In this document: piece by piece, positions 35,651-45,441 of the stretch
How positions within the stretch are numbered: the first letter of the stretch is position 1
How the letters are laid out: each line of letters begins with the position of its first letter
From: Permianibacter fluminis
GTDB taxonomy: Bacteria > Pseudomonadota > Gammaproteobacteria > Enterobacterales > Permianibacteraceae
NCBI RefSeq assembly: GCF_013179735.1
Contig: NZ_JABMEG010000003.1
Location: 144,185 to 208,184 of the forward strand
Length of the DNA: 64,000 bases
Direction of reading: 5' to 3'
Notes under the pieces: model-generated
What the model saw: only the letters and a program-made list of their open reading frames with translations
Told to the model about the DNA's origin: nothing
Databases searched by the model: none
Made by a program: the position numbers and the translations under genes

Positions 35651-36664
35651 TCAACCCTTGCGCACATTCTTCCAACTGATCGGCCGAGCGTAACGGTCCA
35701 CTTCCTTGCCGACGCCAAGGATGCTGGCGAAAATCGCCATCCGCACCAGTACGCCGTTGTCGGTTTGCCGGAAGATGGCGAGGTTTGGGTTGTCGTTCAG
35801 ATCGTTGTCGAGCTCGTTGGCGTCGGCACGCGAGTCGCGTGGCAACGGATGCATGATCACGGTGCTGGGTTGGCAGAATTGTGAATAGGCATATTGGTTG
35901 ATGCGAAAGCGCCCGCGGTATTGGTTGGCTTCTTCCTTGCTCGCGAAGCGCTCTTCCTGAATCCGGGTCTGGTAAATGATGTCGACGTTGGCGATACCAA
36001 CGGCGAGGTCCTCAGTCTCGACCACGGTGTGGCCGGCGGCCATCAATCGGTCGACGATCTCTTCTGGCATCGCCAGCGCTTTGGGCGAGACAAAAACAAA
36101 ACTGATGTTGCGATACAGGCACAGCAACTGCGACAGCGAATGCACGGTGCGGCCGTGTTTCAGATCACCGACCATGGCAATGCGCAAGTTGTCGATGCCA
36201 CGGCTTTTTCCGGCCATTTCCTGTTGCATGGTGAACAGATCGAGCAGTGCCTGCGACGGGTGTTCGTTGGCGCCATCACCGCCATTGACTACTGGGACTC
36301 GCGAGGCGCTGGCAAATTCGGCGACCGAACCCGGCTGCGGGTGGCGCATGACAATCAGATCGGAATAGCCGGACAGCACCCGGGCGGTGTCGTACAGCGA
36401 TTCGCCTTTGGTCAGTGACGAGCTTTCGATGCCAACGGTCTCGCGCACTTCACCACCAAGCAGGTTGAACGCGCAGCCAAACGATACCCGGGTGCGGGTC
36501 GACGGTTCGAAGAACAGCGAGCCGAGAATGGCGCCTTGCAGCACCGTGGTCATTTTTTCCCGACGGGCGTAGGGCCGCATCGTGTCGGCGACTTGGAACA
36601 GTGATTCGATATTGGCGCGGTCGAATTGTTGGACCGAGAGAATGTGACTACCAAGAATATTCAT
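35651..36664 (-). CDS. pyrB: Aspartate carbamoyltransferase catalytic chain
   Basis: A protein of 337 residues from the ATG at 36664 (MNILGSHILSVQQF); the frame extends to 36811 without coding character. The carbamoyl-phosphate loop FFEPSTRTRVSF, the HPQPGS and DGANEHPSQALLDLFT segments, GDLKHGRTVHSL and HPLPRDSRADANELD are intact. It catalyses the first committed step of pyrimidine synthesis. No pyrI regulatory gene is adjacent. It is slightly longer than the usual ~310 residues because of an extended C-terminal part. Confidence 0.96.
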   Translation of the reverse strand: MNILGSHILSVQQFDRANIESLFQVADTMRPYARREKMTTVLQGAILGSLFFEPSTRTRVSFGCAFNLLGGEVRETVGIESSSLTKGESLYDTARVLSGYSDLIVMRHPQPGSVAEFASASRVPVVNGGDGANEHPSQALLDLFTMQQEMAGKSRGIDNLRIAMVGDLKHGRTVHSLSQLLCLYRNISFVFVSPKALAMPEEIVDRLMAAGHTVVETEDLAVGIANVDIIYQTRIQEERFASKEEANQYRGRFRINQYAYSQFCQPSTVIMHPLPRDSRADANELDNDLNDNPNLAIFRQTDNGVLVRMAIFASILGVGKEVDRYARPISWKNVRKG

Positions 36665-36848
36665 GTCTGGTTTCCGCGTTTTGGGTTCCGAATTACGACG
36701 TGACGGGCACGGCGGAAAATCTGTTGTCAATTCAGTGCGAACGATGGGCAAGTCGGCTGGCAATTGATCGGAGCCGAGCGAGCGTTGAGGTCGCGTTCGC
36801 GGCGCTGGCACCGTGCGAGCAGAACGCTTTCGTTCGCTGCGCGAACCC

Positions 36849-36874
36849 GGATTACGCCGCTGCGCGGCTAATCC
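36849..36874. repeat. Small palindromic intergenic repeat
   Basis: GGATTACGCCGC-TGC-GCGGCTAATCC, a hairpin with one bulged base. It is of the common proteobacterial GGATTACGC...TAATCC type and lies in the pyrB-thiE space. Confidence 0.65.
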
Positions 36875-36914
36875 AGGCTACGCGATAACACCTGTCGTTT
36901 GCGCCCGACCTCGG

Positions 36915-37538
36915 CTACTCGAACAACGCCGCGTAGCGCCGCGCAGCGGCCTCGATATCGTCGGCGCCGAACACGCCGTGAATCGCGGCGAGCAAGTCAG
37001 CACCGGCCTTGCGCAATTGGCCGCCATTGTCCGGGGTCACGCCGCCAATCGCAAGCAAGGGCAGGGCAAAGCGGTGGCGGGCTGCGGTCAATGTGGCGAC
37101 GTCGCAGGGCGGTGCCGACGGCTTGGTTTGCGAGGGAAAAAAACGACCGAAGGCCAGGTAATCGGCGCCGGCCGCCGCCGCCGCCGCGGCCAGTTCCAGC
37201 GAGCTGTGGCAGGTGACGCCGAGCAGCTTGCCGGGCAGCGCAGCCCGGGCAGCGGCCAGCTGGCCGTCGCTCTGGCCGAGGTGGACGCCGTCGGCATCGA
37301 CCGCCAGAGCCAGGGCGACATCGTCATTGATCAGCAATTTGCCGCCGTGGCGGTGGCAGCAGGCTCGCAGCGCCAGCGCCCGCTCGCGCTGCTCGGCCGG
37401 GCTGGCGGCTTTGTCGCGGTACTGAATCACGCGGGCGCCGCCGCGCAAGGCGGCCTCGACTCCGGCCAGCAGCCGGTCGCCGTGCAACAGGTTCGGGTCG
37501 GTGATGGCGTACAGGCCGGACAACGGGGCGGGTGCCAT
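36915..37538 (-). CDS. thiE: Thiamine-phosphate synthase
   Basis: A protein of 207 residues from the ATG at 37538 (MAPAPLSGLYAITDPNLL). It is a TIM barrel with VIQYRDKAASPAEQ, LLINDDVALALAVDADGVHLGQ, ADYLAFGRFFPSQTKP and LAIGGVTPDN, all ThiE signatures. It joins HMP-PP and thiazole phosphate. thiD lies about 3 kb away on the same strand, separated by an unrelated protease. No TPP riboswitch was recognised upstream. Confidence 0.93.
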   Translation of the reverse strand: MAPAPLSGLYAITDPNLLHGDRLLAGVEAALRGGARVIQYRDKAASPAEQRERALALRACCHRHGGKLLINDDVALALAVDADGVHLGQSDGQLAAARAALPGKLLGVTCHSSLELAAAAAAAGADYLAFGRFFPSQTKPSAPPCDVATLTAARHRFALPLLAIGGVTPDNGGQLRKAGADLLAAIHGVFGADDIEAAARRYAALFE

Positions 37539-37712
37539 GGCAGGGTTTCGTGTGTGAACGCAGGCCGGCATTGTCGGCGAGCTGGGGCGGCGGCGCAAAG
37601 TGTAGGGATTTGTCAGGAAGCGTTGACCGGTCTCGCCAGCTGGCTGACAGTGGCGGCGCCGAGGCCGACACGGCCCCGGCGTGGCCAATTGCCCCGCAGC
37701 GCAGGAGTGGAC

Positions 37713-37973
37713 ATGCCTTTCGGTTTCAGCGCCTACCCGGTCGGGCTCAACCCGGCTGCCGTCCGTTACCAGAACAGCCTTAACGACGACGGTCAGCCGC
37801 GACCAATCGCCGAACTGGTCGACCAAGCCAGCCTCGATCCCGGTGAGCGCCGGCTGCCGATTTCGCGTTTTCCGCACCCCGGCATTCTGTTGTTCAGCCT
37901 GCTGTTTTACCTGCTGCCGCTGCTGATCCTGACCGGCTTTATTGGCTGGTCGTTGTTGACCCCGACGGCGTGA
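37713..37973 (+). CDS. Small membrane protein, unknown
   Basis: A protein of 86 residues from the ATG at 37713, with AGGAG at 37703-37707. The N-terminal half is soluble (MPFGFSAYPVGLNPAAVRYQ). One hydrophobic hairpin or helix follows at ~58-82 (ILLFSLLFYLLPLLILTGFIGWSLL). The strong ribosome site and the membrane segment argue that it is real. It lies between divergent thiE and the protease terminator. No family is recognised. Confidence 0.65.
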   Translation: MPFGFSAYPVGLNPAAVRYQNSLNDDGQPRPIAELVDQASLDPGERRLPISRFPHPGILLFSLLFYLLPLLILTGFIGWSLLTPTA

Positions 37974-38000
37974 GCGGAATGCCGCGATGGCGGTTGCGCG

Positions 38001-38030
38001 CAAAAAAAACGGGCCTGCAAGCAGGCCCGT
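38001..38030 (-). terminator. Terminator of the subtilase gene
   Basis: A 10-bp stem ACGGGCCTGC / GCAGGCCCGT (38009-38018 / 38021-38030) with an A-run at 38002-38009, which is the U-run on the minus strand. Confidence 0.85.
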
Positions 38031-38086
38031 TGTCATTTCATCAGCCGCAAACGCGGTGATGGAGTTGACCACTCAGGGGTACGACG

Positions 38087-39991
38087 TTACGGCAGGGTGA
38101 TCTTCCAGCTGTTGATGTAGCCGGTGTCCGCGGCGGCCGCATCTTTCACCCGCAGGTTCCAGGTGCCGGCACGCGGTTTGGCGCCAACCGCGACCGAATA
38201 GGTCTGGTTGATGTTGTCGGCGCTGCCGCCCGAGCGGTTGTGCAGGTTGTAGACCGTGCCATCCGGATGGATCAGATCGACGATCAAATCCCCCTTGTAG
38301 GTGTGCACGATATTGACCGCAACCGACACCGTGCCGGCATTGCCGGTACCGGTGACCGTGATCGGGCTGCTGACGCCGGTCGTGTTGTTGTCCGGGATGT
38401 TGTAGTCAGTGGTGTTTTCAAAGCTGGTGCCACCACCGCTGACACTGTAATCACCGACCAGCGACACGCCAGAGAAGGTCGAATACGCGCGCAGCATCAC
38501 GTAGTAGGTGCCGACCTGCGGTGTGGCAAACGAGCAGGTTTCGGCGTTGCCATTCAGGTACGGCCGGCAGTCGTAGCTGCTGGTCGTCGGAGCGCTACCG
38601 AACTTCACATACATGTCGGCGTCACCGGTGCCACCGCTGGTGACAAAGCTCAGCGCCGTGGCGCCAGTCGGGACCGCCATGGTCCAGGTCTTGGTGGCGC
38701 CGGTGGCGAGGCCGATGCCGGTGACCGGCACGCCATCGCTCAGCGTGTCACCGCCCGGCGGCGGCGGAGGCGGCGGCGGCGGCGGAGGTGGTGTCCCGCC
38801 ATTCAGGAACACGGTGCTCAGCAACTTGTTCGGGCCAGACGGAATGCCAGAGATTTTATTGCTGCTGGCATTGTTGACCAGTGCGCTGGTCACCTGCGCC
38901 GGCGTCGCACTCGGGTTGGCGTACAGATACAGCGCGGCAGCACCGGCGACATGCGGCGATGCCATCGAGGTACCGGACAGCACGGCGCTGGCGGTATCGC
39001 TGCTGATGCCAACCGAGGTGATGCTGGAACCCGGCGCGAAAATATCCACGCAGGAACCGTAGTTCGAGAAGCTCGACATGCCGTCGCTGCTGGTGGTCGA
39101 GCCGACGGTGATCGCGCTGGTGGCACGTGCCGGCGAATAGTTGCAGGCGTTTGCGCTGTCGTTACCGGCGGCGACCACGGTGGTCACGCCAGAATTGGTC
39201 AGGTTGGCAACGGCGTTATCCACCGCGGTGGAGGCGCCACCGCCCAGACTCATGTTGGCGACTGCCGGGTTGCTGTGATTCGCCGCGACCCAATCCATAC
39301 CGGCGATGACGCCGGAATTGGTGCCGCTGCCATCGCAGCCGAGCACCCGCACCGGGTGCAGCGTTACCGCTTTGGTCACGCCCCAGGTGGTGCCGCCGAT
39401 GGTGCCGGCGACGTGCGAGCCGTGGCCTTGGCAATCGTTGGTGCCGTTGCCGTCGCCGACCGCGTCATAACCGTTGCCGACCCGGCCGGTGAACTGGCTG
39501 TGGGTCGCGCGAATGCCGGTGTCGATGATGTAGGCGTGCACGCCGGCGCTTTCCGGATAGACGTAGGTCTGGTTCAGCGGCAGATCGGTTTGATCGATAC
39601 GGTCGATGCCCCAGGTGGCATTGCTTTGGGTGCCGATGGCGCGCACCACGGCGTCGGCCTCGACAAACGCCACCGCCGGATCATCGGCCAGTCGCTGTGC
39701 GCTGCCGTGATCCATGACCACGACGGCACCTTTCAGCACCCGTTCAAACGAGCGCTCAACCGACGCGCCATAGCGCCGGTTCATGTCCATCGCGACGGAC
39801 ATTGCGGTGCGGGTTTGAATGCCCTGCGCCGACATGGTGGCGTTTTCCTTGAACACGACGATGTAGCGGTTCGGGATCACGGATGGCGCATTGAGCCCGC
39901 GGATTTCGCCGGCCTGGACGGCGCAGGCAAACATCACGGCGCCGGCGACCAGTGTGGGCTGGAGCACGGATTTTATGGTGTGGTTTTTCAT
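38087..39991 (-). CDS. Secreted subtilisin-like serine protease with PPC and P domains
   Basis: A protein of 634 residues from the ATG at 39991 (AGGAG about ten bases upstream). It has a signal peptide, then an I9 inhibitor propeptide ([13 protein letters not shown]...[11 protein letters not shown]), then the S8 domain with catalytic Asp157 ([11 protein letters not shown]), His190 (GHGSHVAGT) and Ser342 (SGTSMASPH). A run of about twelve prolines (near 425-437) links to a PPC-like domain and a C-terminal P/proprotein-convertase domain ([20 protein letters not shown]). The layout is typical of extracellular proteases matured by autoprocessing and exported by Sec plus type II secretion. Confidence 0.95.
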   Translation of the reverse strand: MKNHTIKSVLQPTLVAGAVMFACAVQAGEIRGLNAPSVIPNRYIVVFKENATMSAQGIQTRTAMSVAMDMNRRYGASVERSFERVLKGAVVVMDHGSAQRLADDPAVAFVEADAVVRAIGTQSNATWGIDRIDQTDLPLNQTYVYPESAGVHAYIIDTGIRATHSQFTGRVGNGYDAVGDGNGTNDCQGHGSHVAGTIGGTTWGVTKAVTLHPVRVLGCDGSGTNSGVIAGMDWVAANHSNPAVANMSLGGGASTAVDNAVANLTNSGVTTVVAAGNDSANACNYSPARATSAITVGSTTSSDGMSSFSNYGSCVDIFAPGSSITSVGISSDTASAVLSGTSMASPHVAGAAALYLYANPSATPAQVTSALVNNASSNKISGIPSGPNKLLSTVFLNGGTPPPPPPPPPPPPGGDTLSDGVPVTGIGLATGATKTWTMAVPTGATALSFVTSGGTGDADMYVKFGSAPTTSSYDCRPYLNGNAETCSFATPQVGTYYVMLRAYSTFSGVSLVGDYSVSGGGTSFENTTDYNIPDNNTTGVSSPITVTGTGNAGTVSVAVNIVHTYKGDLIVDLIHPDGTVYNLHNRSGGSADNINQTYSVAVGAKPRAGTWNLRVKDAAAADTGYINSWKITLP

Positions 39992-40491
39992 GTACAGATT
40001 TTCTCCTGGCGTTGCGATAGTTCCGTGCGCGCGAGGCGCACGTTCCCTGTCTTCGGCTCTTGGACGACTGGCCGAATGCTTCAATTCGAATAGGAGTAGG
40101 CGGGGGCGCGAAAACGCGCTAACGCGTGCGCACGCGATCGATAATCGCGGCCGCGATGGTGTGATGAGCTTTGACGAAATGAACCTGATCTACGACAGCC
40201 GACAGCATAAGGCCCCTCCGACCTTGGCGACGACCATACGTACCCACGCGAGGCGTGGTAAGACACGATGGGTGTGGTGATTCTGCTTGTTTTTTTGTTG
40301 CGACAGCGCGGCTAAAACTAGACCTGACGTGAACGGAAAGCAACCTGCAGGCGGCGCCTTTTTTGTAGTTTTTTGTAGCGCGGGGGTGAGGCGGTAATGG
40401 CGGTGTGGGCCCGTGCTTGTGAAGGTGATGCAGAGCTGTAAATGAAGCTGACAGTGCGGACCGTGGCAAGCGGTCCGCACCGGTGAGGCGC
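39992..40491. other. Intergenic region upstream of the subtilase
   Basis: About 500 bases with no credible gene. It contains GC-rich palindromic patches such as ATCGCGGCCGCGAT (40144-40157) and should contain the protease promoter. No terminator for thiD is obvious except short GC stems near 40454-40480 (GTGCGGACC...GGTCCGCAC). Confidence 0.5.
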
Positions 40492-41328
40492 TTACTTCTC
40501 TTCTTCTTCGGCGTTTTCGGTTTCGCCTTCGGCTTCTTTGCTTTGCGCCCAGAACAGGCGATTGGGCATCAGCTGGCCGGCGCCGAGCGCATGGCCTTCC
40601 TTCAAGGCATTGAAGGTGTATTCCTGCGCTTCATTGATGGCATCAAACAAATTCAAACCTTGCGCCATCAACCCGGCACAGGCCGCGGCCAGGGTGCAAC
40701 CGGAACCGTGATACATCGCCGGCAGCCGTTCCCAATGAAAGGTTTCGGTTTCAAACTCGGCGCTGTACAGCGTGTTATGCACGACAACGGTCGGTTCATC
40801 GGCGCCGGTGATCAGCACGTTCTCGCAACCGAGATCGAGCAGCTCTTCGGCGCATTGCTCCAGCGAGTCGGCATCCGGAAACAATTGCCGCGCTTCGCGC
40901 GCGTTCGGCGTTGCCAGCGTCGCCAGCGGCAGCAATTCCCGCTTCAGGGTTTTGATGAAAATCTCATCGGCAGTAACCGTGCCGCCACCGGCCGCAAGAA
41001 TCGGATCCAGCACCACCGGAATGTTCGGGTAGTTCTTGATGATCTCGGCAATGGTGCTGACCACCGCCGGGTTCGCCAGTAAACCAATTTTGATCACGGC
41101 GACGTTCAAATCGCGCAGCACGGCCAGCGCCTGGCCTTTGATCAGATCCGGCTCAACCGGTTCAAACTCATGAATGTTGCTGCTGTCCTGCACGGTCAGC
41201 ACGGTAATGACGGGGGCGCAATGGCAGCCGAGGCTGACCAGGGTTTCGATATCGGCCGAAATGCCTGCGCCACCGGACGGGTCGTTACCGGAAAAGCAAA
41301 GAACGACAGGAGGTAGGGGGCCGGGCAT
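40492..41328 (-). CDS. thiD: Hydroxymethylpyrimidine / phosphomethylpyrimidine kinase
   Basis: A protein of 278 residues of the ribokinase fold. The N-terminal LCFSGNDPSGGAGISADIETL binds HMP, and the anion hole/catalytic segment is YHGSGCTLAAACAGLMAQG. It phosphorylates HMP twice for thiamine synthesis. The Glu-rich C-terminal tail (KEAEGETENAEEEEK) is unusual but harmless. It is divergent from the rubredoxin operon. Confidence 0.93.
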   Translation of the reverse strand: MPGPLPPVVLCFSGNDPSGGAGISADIETLVSLGCHCAPVITVLTVQDSSNIHEFEPVEPDLIKGQALAVLRDLNVAVIKIGLLANPAVVSTIAEIIKNYPNIPVVLDPILAAGGGTVTADEIFIKTLKRELLPLATLATPNAREARQLFPDADSLEQCAEELLDLGCENVLITGADEPTVVVHNTLYSAEFETETFHWERLPAMYHGSGCTLAAACAGLMAQGLNLFDAINEAQEYTFNALKEGHALGAGQLMPNRLFWAQSKEAEGETENAEEEEK

Positions 41329-41523
41329 GACTAGGTTCCAGAAACGAAAGGACGATGATGATACCAGAGCCCGGCGCCCGGATTAGTGCCGCCGACGCCG
41401 TTCCATCGCCGGTCGGCCGGTCGCTGTCCCGCTCACTGTCCCGCTCACCACAAAGCCCGCGCAGTCCGGCCGGCGGGCCACTACAATGCCGACCAAACCG
41501 TTGATCCCATGGGAGTCTCTGCT

Positions 41524-41697
41524 GTGCCCTATCGCAAGTTCATGTGCCTGGTCTGTGGCTGGATGTACGAAGAAGAAAAAGGCTGGCCGGATGACGGCAT
41601 AGCCCCCGGGACACGTTGGGACGACATCCCGATGAACTGGGTCTGCCCGGACTGTGGCGCCCGCAAGGAAGACTTTGAAATGGTGGAAGTCGAGTGA
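41524..41697 (+). CDS. Rubredoxin
   Basis: 57 residues from the GTG at 41524 (GGGAG eight bases upstream); the ATG at 41509 lacks a site. Two Cys-x2-Cys pairs, MCLVCGW and WVCPDCGA, bind one iron. The length and [23 protein letters not shown] are classic. It carries electrons at low potential, often to alkane hydroxylase or oxygen-detoxifying enzymes, neither of which is nearby. Its stop overlaps the next start as GTGA, so it is coupled to a sensor kinase. Confidence 0.95.
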   Translation: MPYRKFMCLVCGWMYEEEKGWPDDGIAPGTRWDDIPMNWVCPDCGARKEDFEMVEVE

Positions 41698-42836
41698 CAG
41701 TGACCGGCCCGGCCCTCACCGTTGGTCAACCGCCGTGGACGGCCTGGCCGCGGAACCTGTGGCGGGCGCTGCTGATTCTGTGGCTGCTGTTCTGGCTGCT
41801 GATGATTTTTGTCGCCGTGCAGGACAACTGGGATGACGACAGCATTCTCTGGTGGCAACCGCTGCTCTGGGAAGGTTCGTCTGCGGTGGTCGGCACCGCG
41901 ATGACGGCGCTGATGCTGCGTTATGGCAGCCGACTGCAGCATCTGCTGGCGACGCCCTGGCACTGGTTCTGGCAGCATCTGAAATGGCTGCCGCTGGCTT
42001 CGCTGGTGTTCATCGTCTGCGCGTTTGGTCTGCGTCATGCCGTGTATGCGGCGGCTGGTTTGAGCTATCACCACCCGCCGTGGCCAACCGTCTATGTCTA
42101 CGAAACCCTGAAGCTGGCGCTGTTTCTCGGGCTCTGGTTGGGCGTGGTGTTCGGCGTCCATTCTTTTCTCGCCTGGCGCGAGCAGCAGACCCGCTTGCAC
42201 GCCATGCAGCAAGCCCTGACCGAAGCCAAATTGCAGCAACTGAAAGCCCAGCTGCAGCCGCATTTTCTGTTCAACACGCTGAACACCATTTCCTCGTTCA
42301 TGCACAGCGATGTCGAGCGTGCCGACCGCCTGCTCATTCGCCTTGCCGATCTGCTGCGCGCCAGCTTGACCCTCGGTGAACAGAACACCATCCTGCTGCG
42401 CGACGAGCTGCAACTCGCCAAGCTATACGCCGAGATCATGACCGAGCGTTTTGGTCCGCGGGTCGCGCTGGAGTGGGATATCAGCGATGACTGCCTCGCG
42501 CTGTCGGTACCGGCCCTGTTGTTGCAACCGCTGCTGGAAAACGCCTTCAAGCACGCCGTCGAGCAAAGCCGCGAGCCGATTGCGCTTCACGTCAGCGCCA
42601 ATCGCGACGGCGAGATGCTGCAACTGCAGGTCAGCAATTCGCTGCCGTCCACGCAGGGTGGCTCCAGCGGTCAAAGCCATAACCAACACCATCACCAAAA
42701 CAAGAACGGCACCGGCATCGGCCTGCGCAATTGTCGCGAACGTCTGCAAGCGCTGTATGGCGAGCGCGCCAGCTTGCAGATTGAGCACACCGCAAACGCC
42801 CACCGCGTGCACATCCGCTTGCCGGTGTCGCCATGA
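41694..42836 (+). CDS. LytS/AlgZ-type sensor histidine kinase
   Basis: A protein of 380 residues from the GTG at 41694. Four hydrophobic helices in the first ~160 residues form the membrane sensor with no large periplasmic domain. The His_kinase domain has H190 in [20 protein letters not shown], the phosphorylation site. The ATP lid is [11 protein letters not shown] with [14 protein letters not shown] His/Gln/Asn-rich insert ([14 protein letters not shown]) precedes the G2 box and could bind metal. The downstream regulator overlaps as ATGA, so the two form a pair. Confidence 0.93.
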   Translation: MTVTGPALTVGQPPWTAWPRNLWRALLILWLLFWLLMIFVAVQDNWDDDSILWWQPLLWEGSSAVVGTAMTALMLRYGSRLQHLLATPWHWFWQHLKWLPLASLVFIVCAFGLRHAVYAAAGLSYHHPPWPTVYVYETLKLALFLGLWLGVVFGVHSFLAWREQQTRLHAMQQALTEAKLQQLKAQLQPHFLFNTLNTISSFMHSDVERADRLLIRLADLLRASLTLGEQNTILLRDELQLAKLYAEIMTERFGPRVALEWDISDDCLALSVPALLLQPLLENAFKHAVEQSREPIALHVSANRDGEMLQLQVSNSLPSTQGGSSGQSHNQHHHQNKNGTGIGLRNCRERLQALYGERASLQIEHTANAHRVHIRLPVSP

Positions 42837-43630
42837 TCCGCGTACTGATTGTCGACGACGAAGCGCCGGCCCGCGCCAAACTGCAACGCTGGCTCGCCGA
42901 GCAAAACGCCTTCACCGTCATTGGCGAAGCCGACAACGGTCTCAGCGCCGCTGAAGCCATCGTCAAGCAGCACCCGGATCTGGTGCTGCTCGATATCCAG
43001 ATGCCCGGCTTGAGCGGCCTCGAAGTCGCCGCGCAAATCGATGTCACGCCCGCACCGCTCATCGTCTTCGTCACCGCGTTCGATGATCACGCCATCAAAG
43101 CCTTCGAGCTCAACGCCGTCGACTACCTGCTCAAACCCTACGACAAAGACCGCCTGCTGCGCACGCTGAGCCGGGTGCAACAGCGCCTGCAAACGCGCCG
43201 CATGCCGGCAACTGCCGATACCGCCGATGCGACCGACACCGCGAATGCCGCTGACAGCGCCCGCCACACCGCCCGCGCCCTGCAACAGCAACAAGGCCCA
43301 CTGAATCGCCTGCTGGTGCCGGTCGGTGAAGGCCTGCAACTGCTCGACGTCGACCGCATCCACTGGTGCCAAGCCGATGACAACTACCTGCACCTGCACA
43401 CCGAGAACACCCGCTACACCCTGCGCCGCACGCTGCAAGATCTGCTCAGCCAACTCGACCCACGCCAATTCGTCCGCGTGCACAAATCCGCCGCCGTCAA
43501 CCTGCGCGAAATCCTCCGGCTGGAACCGCTGTTCAAAGGGGATTACGAGATCGTGCTGCGCAGCGGCATGACGGTCCGGATGAGTCGACGATATAACGAG
43601 GAGCTGCTGCGGTTGCTGGGGAGTCGCTGA
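42833..43630 (+). CDS. LytTR-family response regulator
   Basis: A protein of 265 residues. The receiver domain has DDE near residue 8, the phospho-acceptor Asp54 in LVLLDIQMPG and a C-terminal KPY. An Ala/Thr/Asp-rich linker of about 35 residues follows. The C-terminal LytTR DNA-binding domain contains VDRIHWCQADDNYLHLHTE and FVRVHKSAAVNLREI. It is an AlgR/LytR-like transcription factor, phosphorylated by the kinase encoded just upstream. The target is unknown. Confidence 0.94.
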   Translation: MIRVLIVDDEAPARAKLQRWLAEQNAFTVIGEADNGLSAAEAIVKQHPDLVLLDIQMPGLSGLEVAAQIDVTPAPLIVFVTAFDDHAIKAFELNAVDYLLKPYDKDRLLRTLSRVQQRLQTRRMPATADTADATDTANAADSARHTARALQQQQGPLNRLLVPVGEGLQLLDVDRIHWCQADDNYLHLHTENTRYTLRRTLQDLLSQLDPRQFVRVHKSAAVNLREILRLEPLFKGDYEIVLRSGMTVRMSRRYNEELLRLLGSR

Positions 43631-43682
43631 ATACGGCGTTCTGCGTAGGTCGAGGTTGGGACATTCTTGGTGGAAAAGAAGT

Positions 43683-43716
43683 CTCAAGTGAGGCGAAAAT
43701 GCTACTGCCTCACTTC
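43683..43716 (-). terminator. Hairpin downstream of the duplicated gene, copy 1
   Basis: AAGTGAGGC / GCCTCACTT (43686-43694 / 43707-43715). The same hairpin recurs 894 bases later (44579-44610), so it was part of the duplicated unit. The U-run is weak. Confidence 0.55.
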
Positions 43717-43731
43717 AAGTGACGGTAAGCC

Positions 43732-44490
43732 TCAGCCAGGAGGCGGTGAATTGGCATAGATCGCAGCGGTAGCCTCGCCGCGGTCAAATGCCAAAATCCA
43801 TCGAGTTACATTCTCGTTCTCGTAGTTAGTGCCAACGCCATTCTCTACCAATTGATGGTAAAACGGTTCACCTTCCTTGCCGATCAGCGCGTAAATATGC
43901 AGGTCCGCGCGTCGATCGCCGCCACGCCGAAGCCGGTCGGCTTGCGCATAGCTATCGTGCGGCAAGTCGACATAACAGAGACCCGTGCGGCATTCTACAT
44001 GTAGAGCCTGAATCTTCTTATCAGCAGTACTGTTTATCACACTGTAGAACTGCTCCGTTACTTGACATAGCGATTCTTCGGTCGCGCTGGCCCATTCTTC
44101 GACACGGTCTTGTAATAACAGCTTGTGCATGTACTCCTTCATTCCGGCGGTTTCGGGACTAACCAGCCGACCGAATTCGAGGATGTCAGCGTTGCGGGTT
44201 GACAACAAATTATCGGGCATCCGACCGCGAAAATAGGTCTCCGTTGGCACCAATATGTGTTGTGCAGGATCGATCTGACTTGCCGGCGCGGGTGTCGCCG
44301 TCAAGTTAGATGCCACGGATTCGGCAGTTGTTTCCTGCAGGGTTACCGCTGCAGTCGGTGTTGGTTTCGGAAGGACGCCCCGTTCCGGCTCGGCGAGAGT
44401 AGCCAATTGTCGCCATTCCTGTGTCAAGACTCACCCGGTTGCCAGCAAAGCGGTCAGTAGTAGAGGCTTCCATAGCTGAGATGCCATCAT
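43732..44490 (-). pseudogene. Copy 1 of tandem-duplicated anchored protein, interrupted by a nonsense codon
   Basis: The full-length reading frame starts at the ATG at 44490 (MMASQLWKPLLLTALLATG), but codon 20 is TGA (44433-44431). The paralogue at 44625-45383 has Trp (TGG) there. The remaining frame is open and both copies are exactly 759 bases, so no other lesion is seen. Reinitiation at a TTG (44427) would give a 231-residue form without its membrane anchor. About 60% of residues match the paralogue. The function is unknown. Confidence 0.85.
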
Positions 44491-44578
44491 CTGAGTTCCT
44501 TATGGCCCCTTGGACAACGACCTGCGCGAGAGTGATTGATACGACTGCAGGCAGATATGTTTGAAACGAGGAAAATCG

Positions 44579-44610
44579 CAAGTGAGGCAATAACGCGATT
44601 GCCTCACTTG
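44579..44610 (-). terminator. Hairpin downstream of the duplicated gene, copy 2
   Basis: CAAGTGAGGC / GCCTCACTTG (44579-44588 / 44601-44610), a perfect 10-bp stem just after the intact paralogue. Confidence 0.6.
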
Positions 44611-44624
44611 CAGGAGTGTTGGCA

Positions 44625-45383
44625 TCAGCCCGGAGGTGGGGAATTGGCATAGAGCACAGCGGTAGCCTCGCCCCGATCAAATGCCAAAATCCATCGGGCA
44701 ACACTTTTATCCTCGTAGTTGGTACCAACGCCGTTCTTTACCAATTGATGAGCAAACGGCTCGCCTTCCTTGCCAACCAGCGAGTAAATGTGCATATCCG
44801 CTTTTCGGTCACCACCCCGCCGTAATTTGTCGCTCTCCCAGTACGTGTCATAAGGTAAGTCCACGTAGCACAGATCGGTACGACATTCCACATGCAAAGC
44901 AGCAATCTTGGTATTGGACGCGCTGTTTATTGCAGCATAGAACTGCTCCGTTACTTGCCGCAGAATTTCTTCGGTCGCGGAGGCCCATTCCTCGTCACGG
45001 GGCTGCGACAGCAGCTTGTGCATATACACCGCTCCACCGGCAGTATGCGGACTGATCTTGCGGTCGAACTCAAGGATATCGGCGTTGCGGATCGACTGCA
45101 GATTGTCCGGCATCCGGTCTCGAACATAGGTCTCCGTCGGCTCCGGCATGTCCTGTGTCGGATCGAGTGACGACGCCGACGTCGACGCAGCCGAGAATGT
45201 AGGTTCCACCGCTTCGGATGCGGTTTTCGGTCGGTATATCGTTGTAGTATCTGCTGGTTGCGGGAGGACAGCGCGTTCCGTTTCGGAGTGCGTTGCAGAC
45301 TGTTGCCATTTCTGTGTCACGACCCACCCGGTTGTCAGCAACGCGAGCAGTAGTAGAAGCTTCCATCGCCACGATGTCATCAT
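44625..45383 (-). CDS. Copy 2 (intact) of tandem-duplicated membrane-anchored protein
   Basis: A protein of 252 residues. An N-terminal anchor ([24 protein letters not shown]) is followed by a Thr/Ser-rich linker (~35-85) and a conserved domain with two cysteines (HVECRTDLCYVDLPYD), likely a disulfide, and GGDRKADMHIYSL. The end WILAFDRGEATAVLYANSPPPG is almost identical to copy 1. The ribosome site AAGGAAC precedes the double ATG in both copies. Family unknown. It probably faces the periplasm. Confidence 0.8.
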   Translation of the reverse strand: MMTSWRWKLLLLLALLTTGWVVTQKWQQSATHSETERAVLPQPADTTTIYRPKTASEAVEPTFSAASTSASSLDPTQDMPEPTETYVRDRMPDNLQSIRNADILEFDRKISPHTAGGAVYMHKLLSQPRDEEWASATEEILRQVTEQFYAAINSASNTKIAALHVECRTDLCYVDLPYDTYWESDKLRRGGDRKADMHIYSLVGKEGEPFAHQLVKNGVGTNYEDKSVARWILAFDRGEATAVLYANSPPPG

Positions 45384-45441
45384 TTAAGTTCCTTCTGATC
45401 TCTTGGATAAGCGAACAAGCGTGATTCGATCATGTCATGCA

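Noticed and set aside
38240..40093. 617-residue open frame on the plus strand opposite the subtilase
   Set aside because: It is antisense to a protein with an intact catalytic triad, has a strongly biased Arg/His/Gly composition and has no domain signature.
40492..41523. TPP riboswitch expected near thiD
   Set aside because: The short spacer before thiD shows no CTGAGA...ACCTGA-type thi box.
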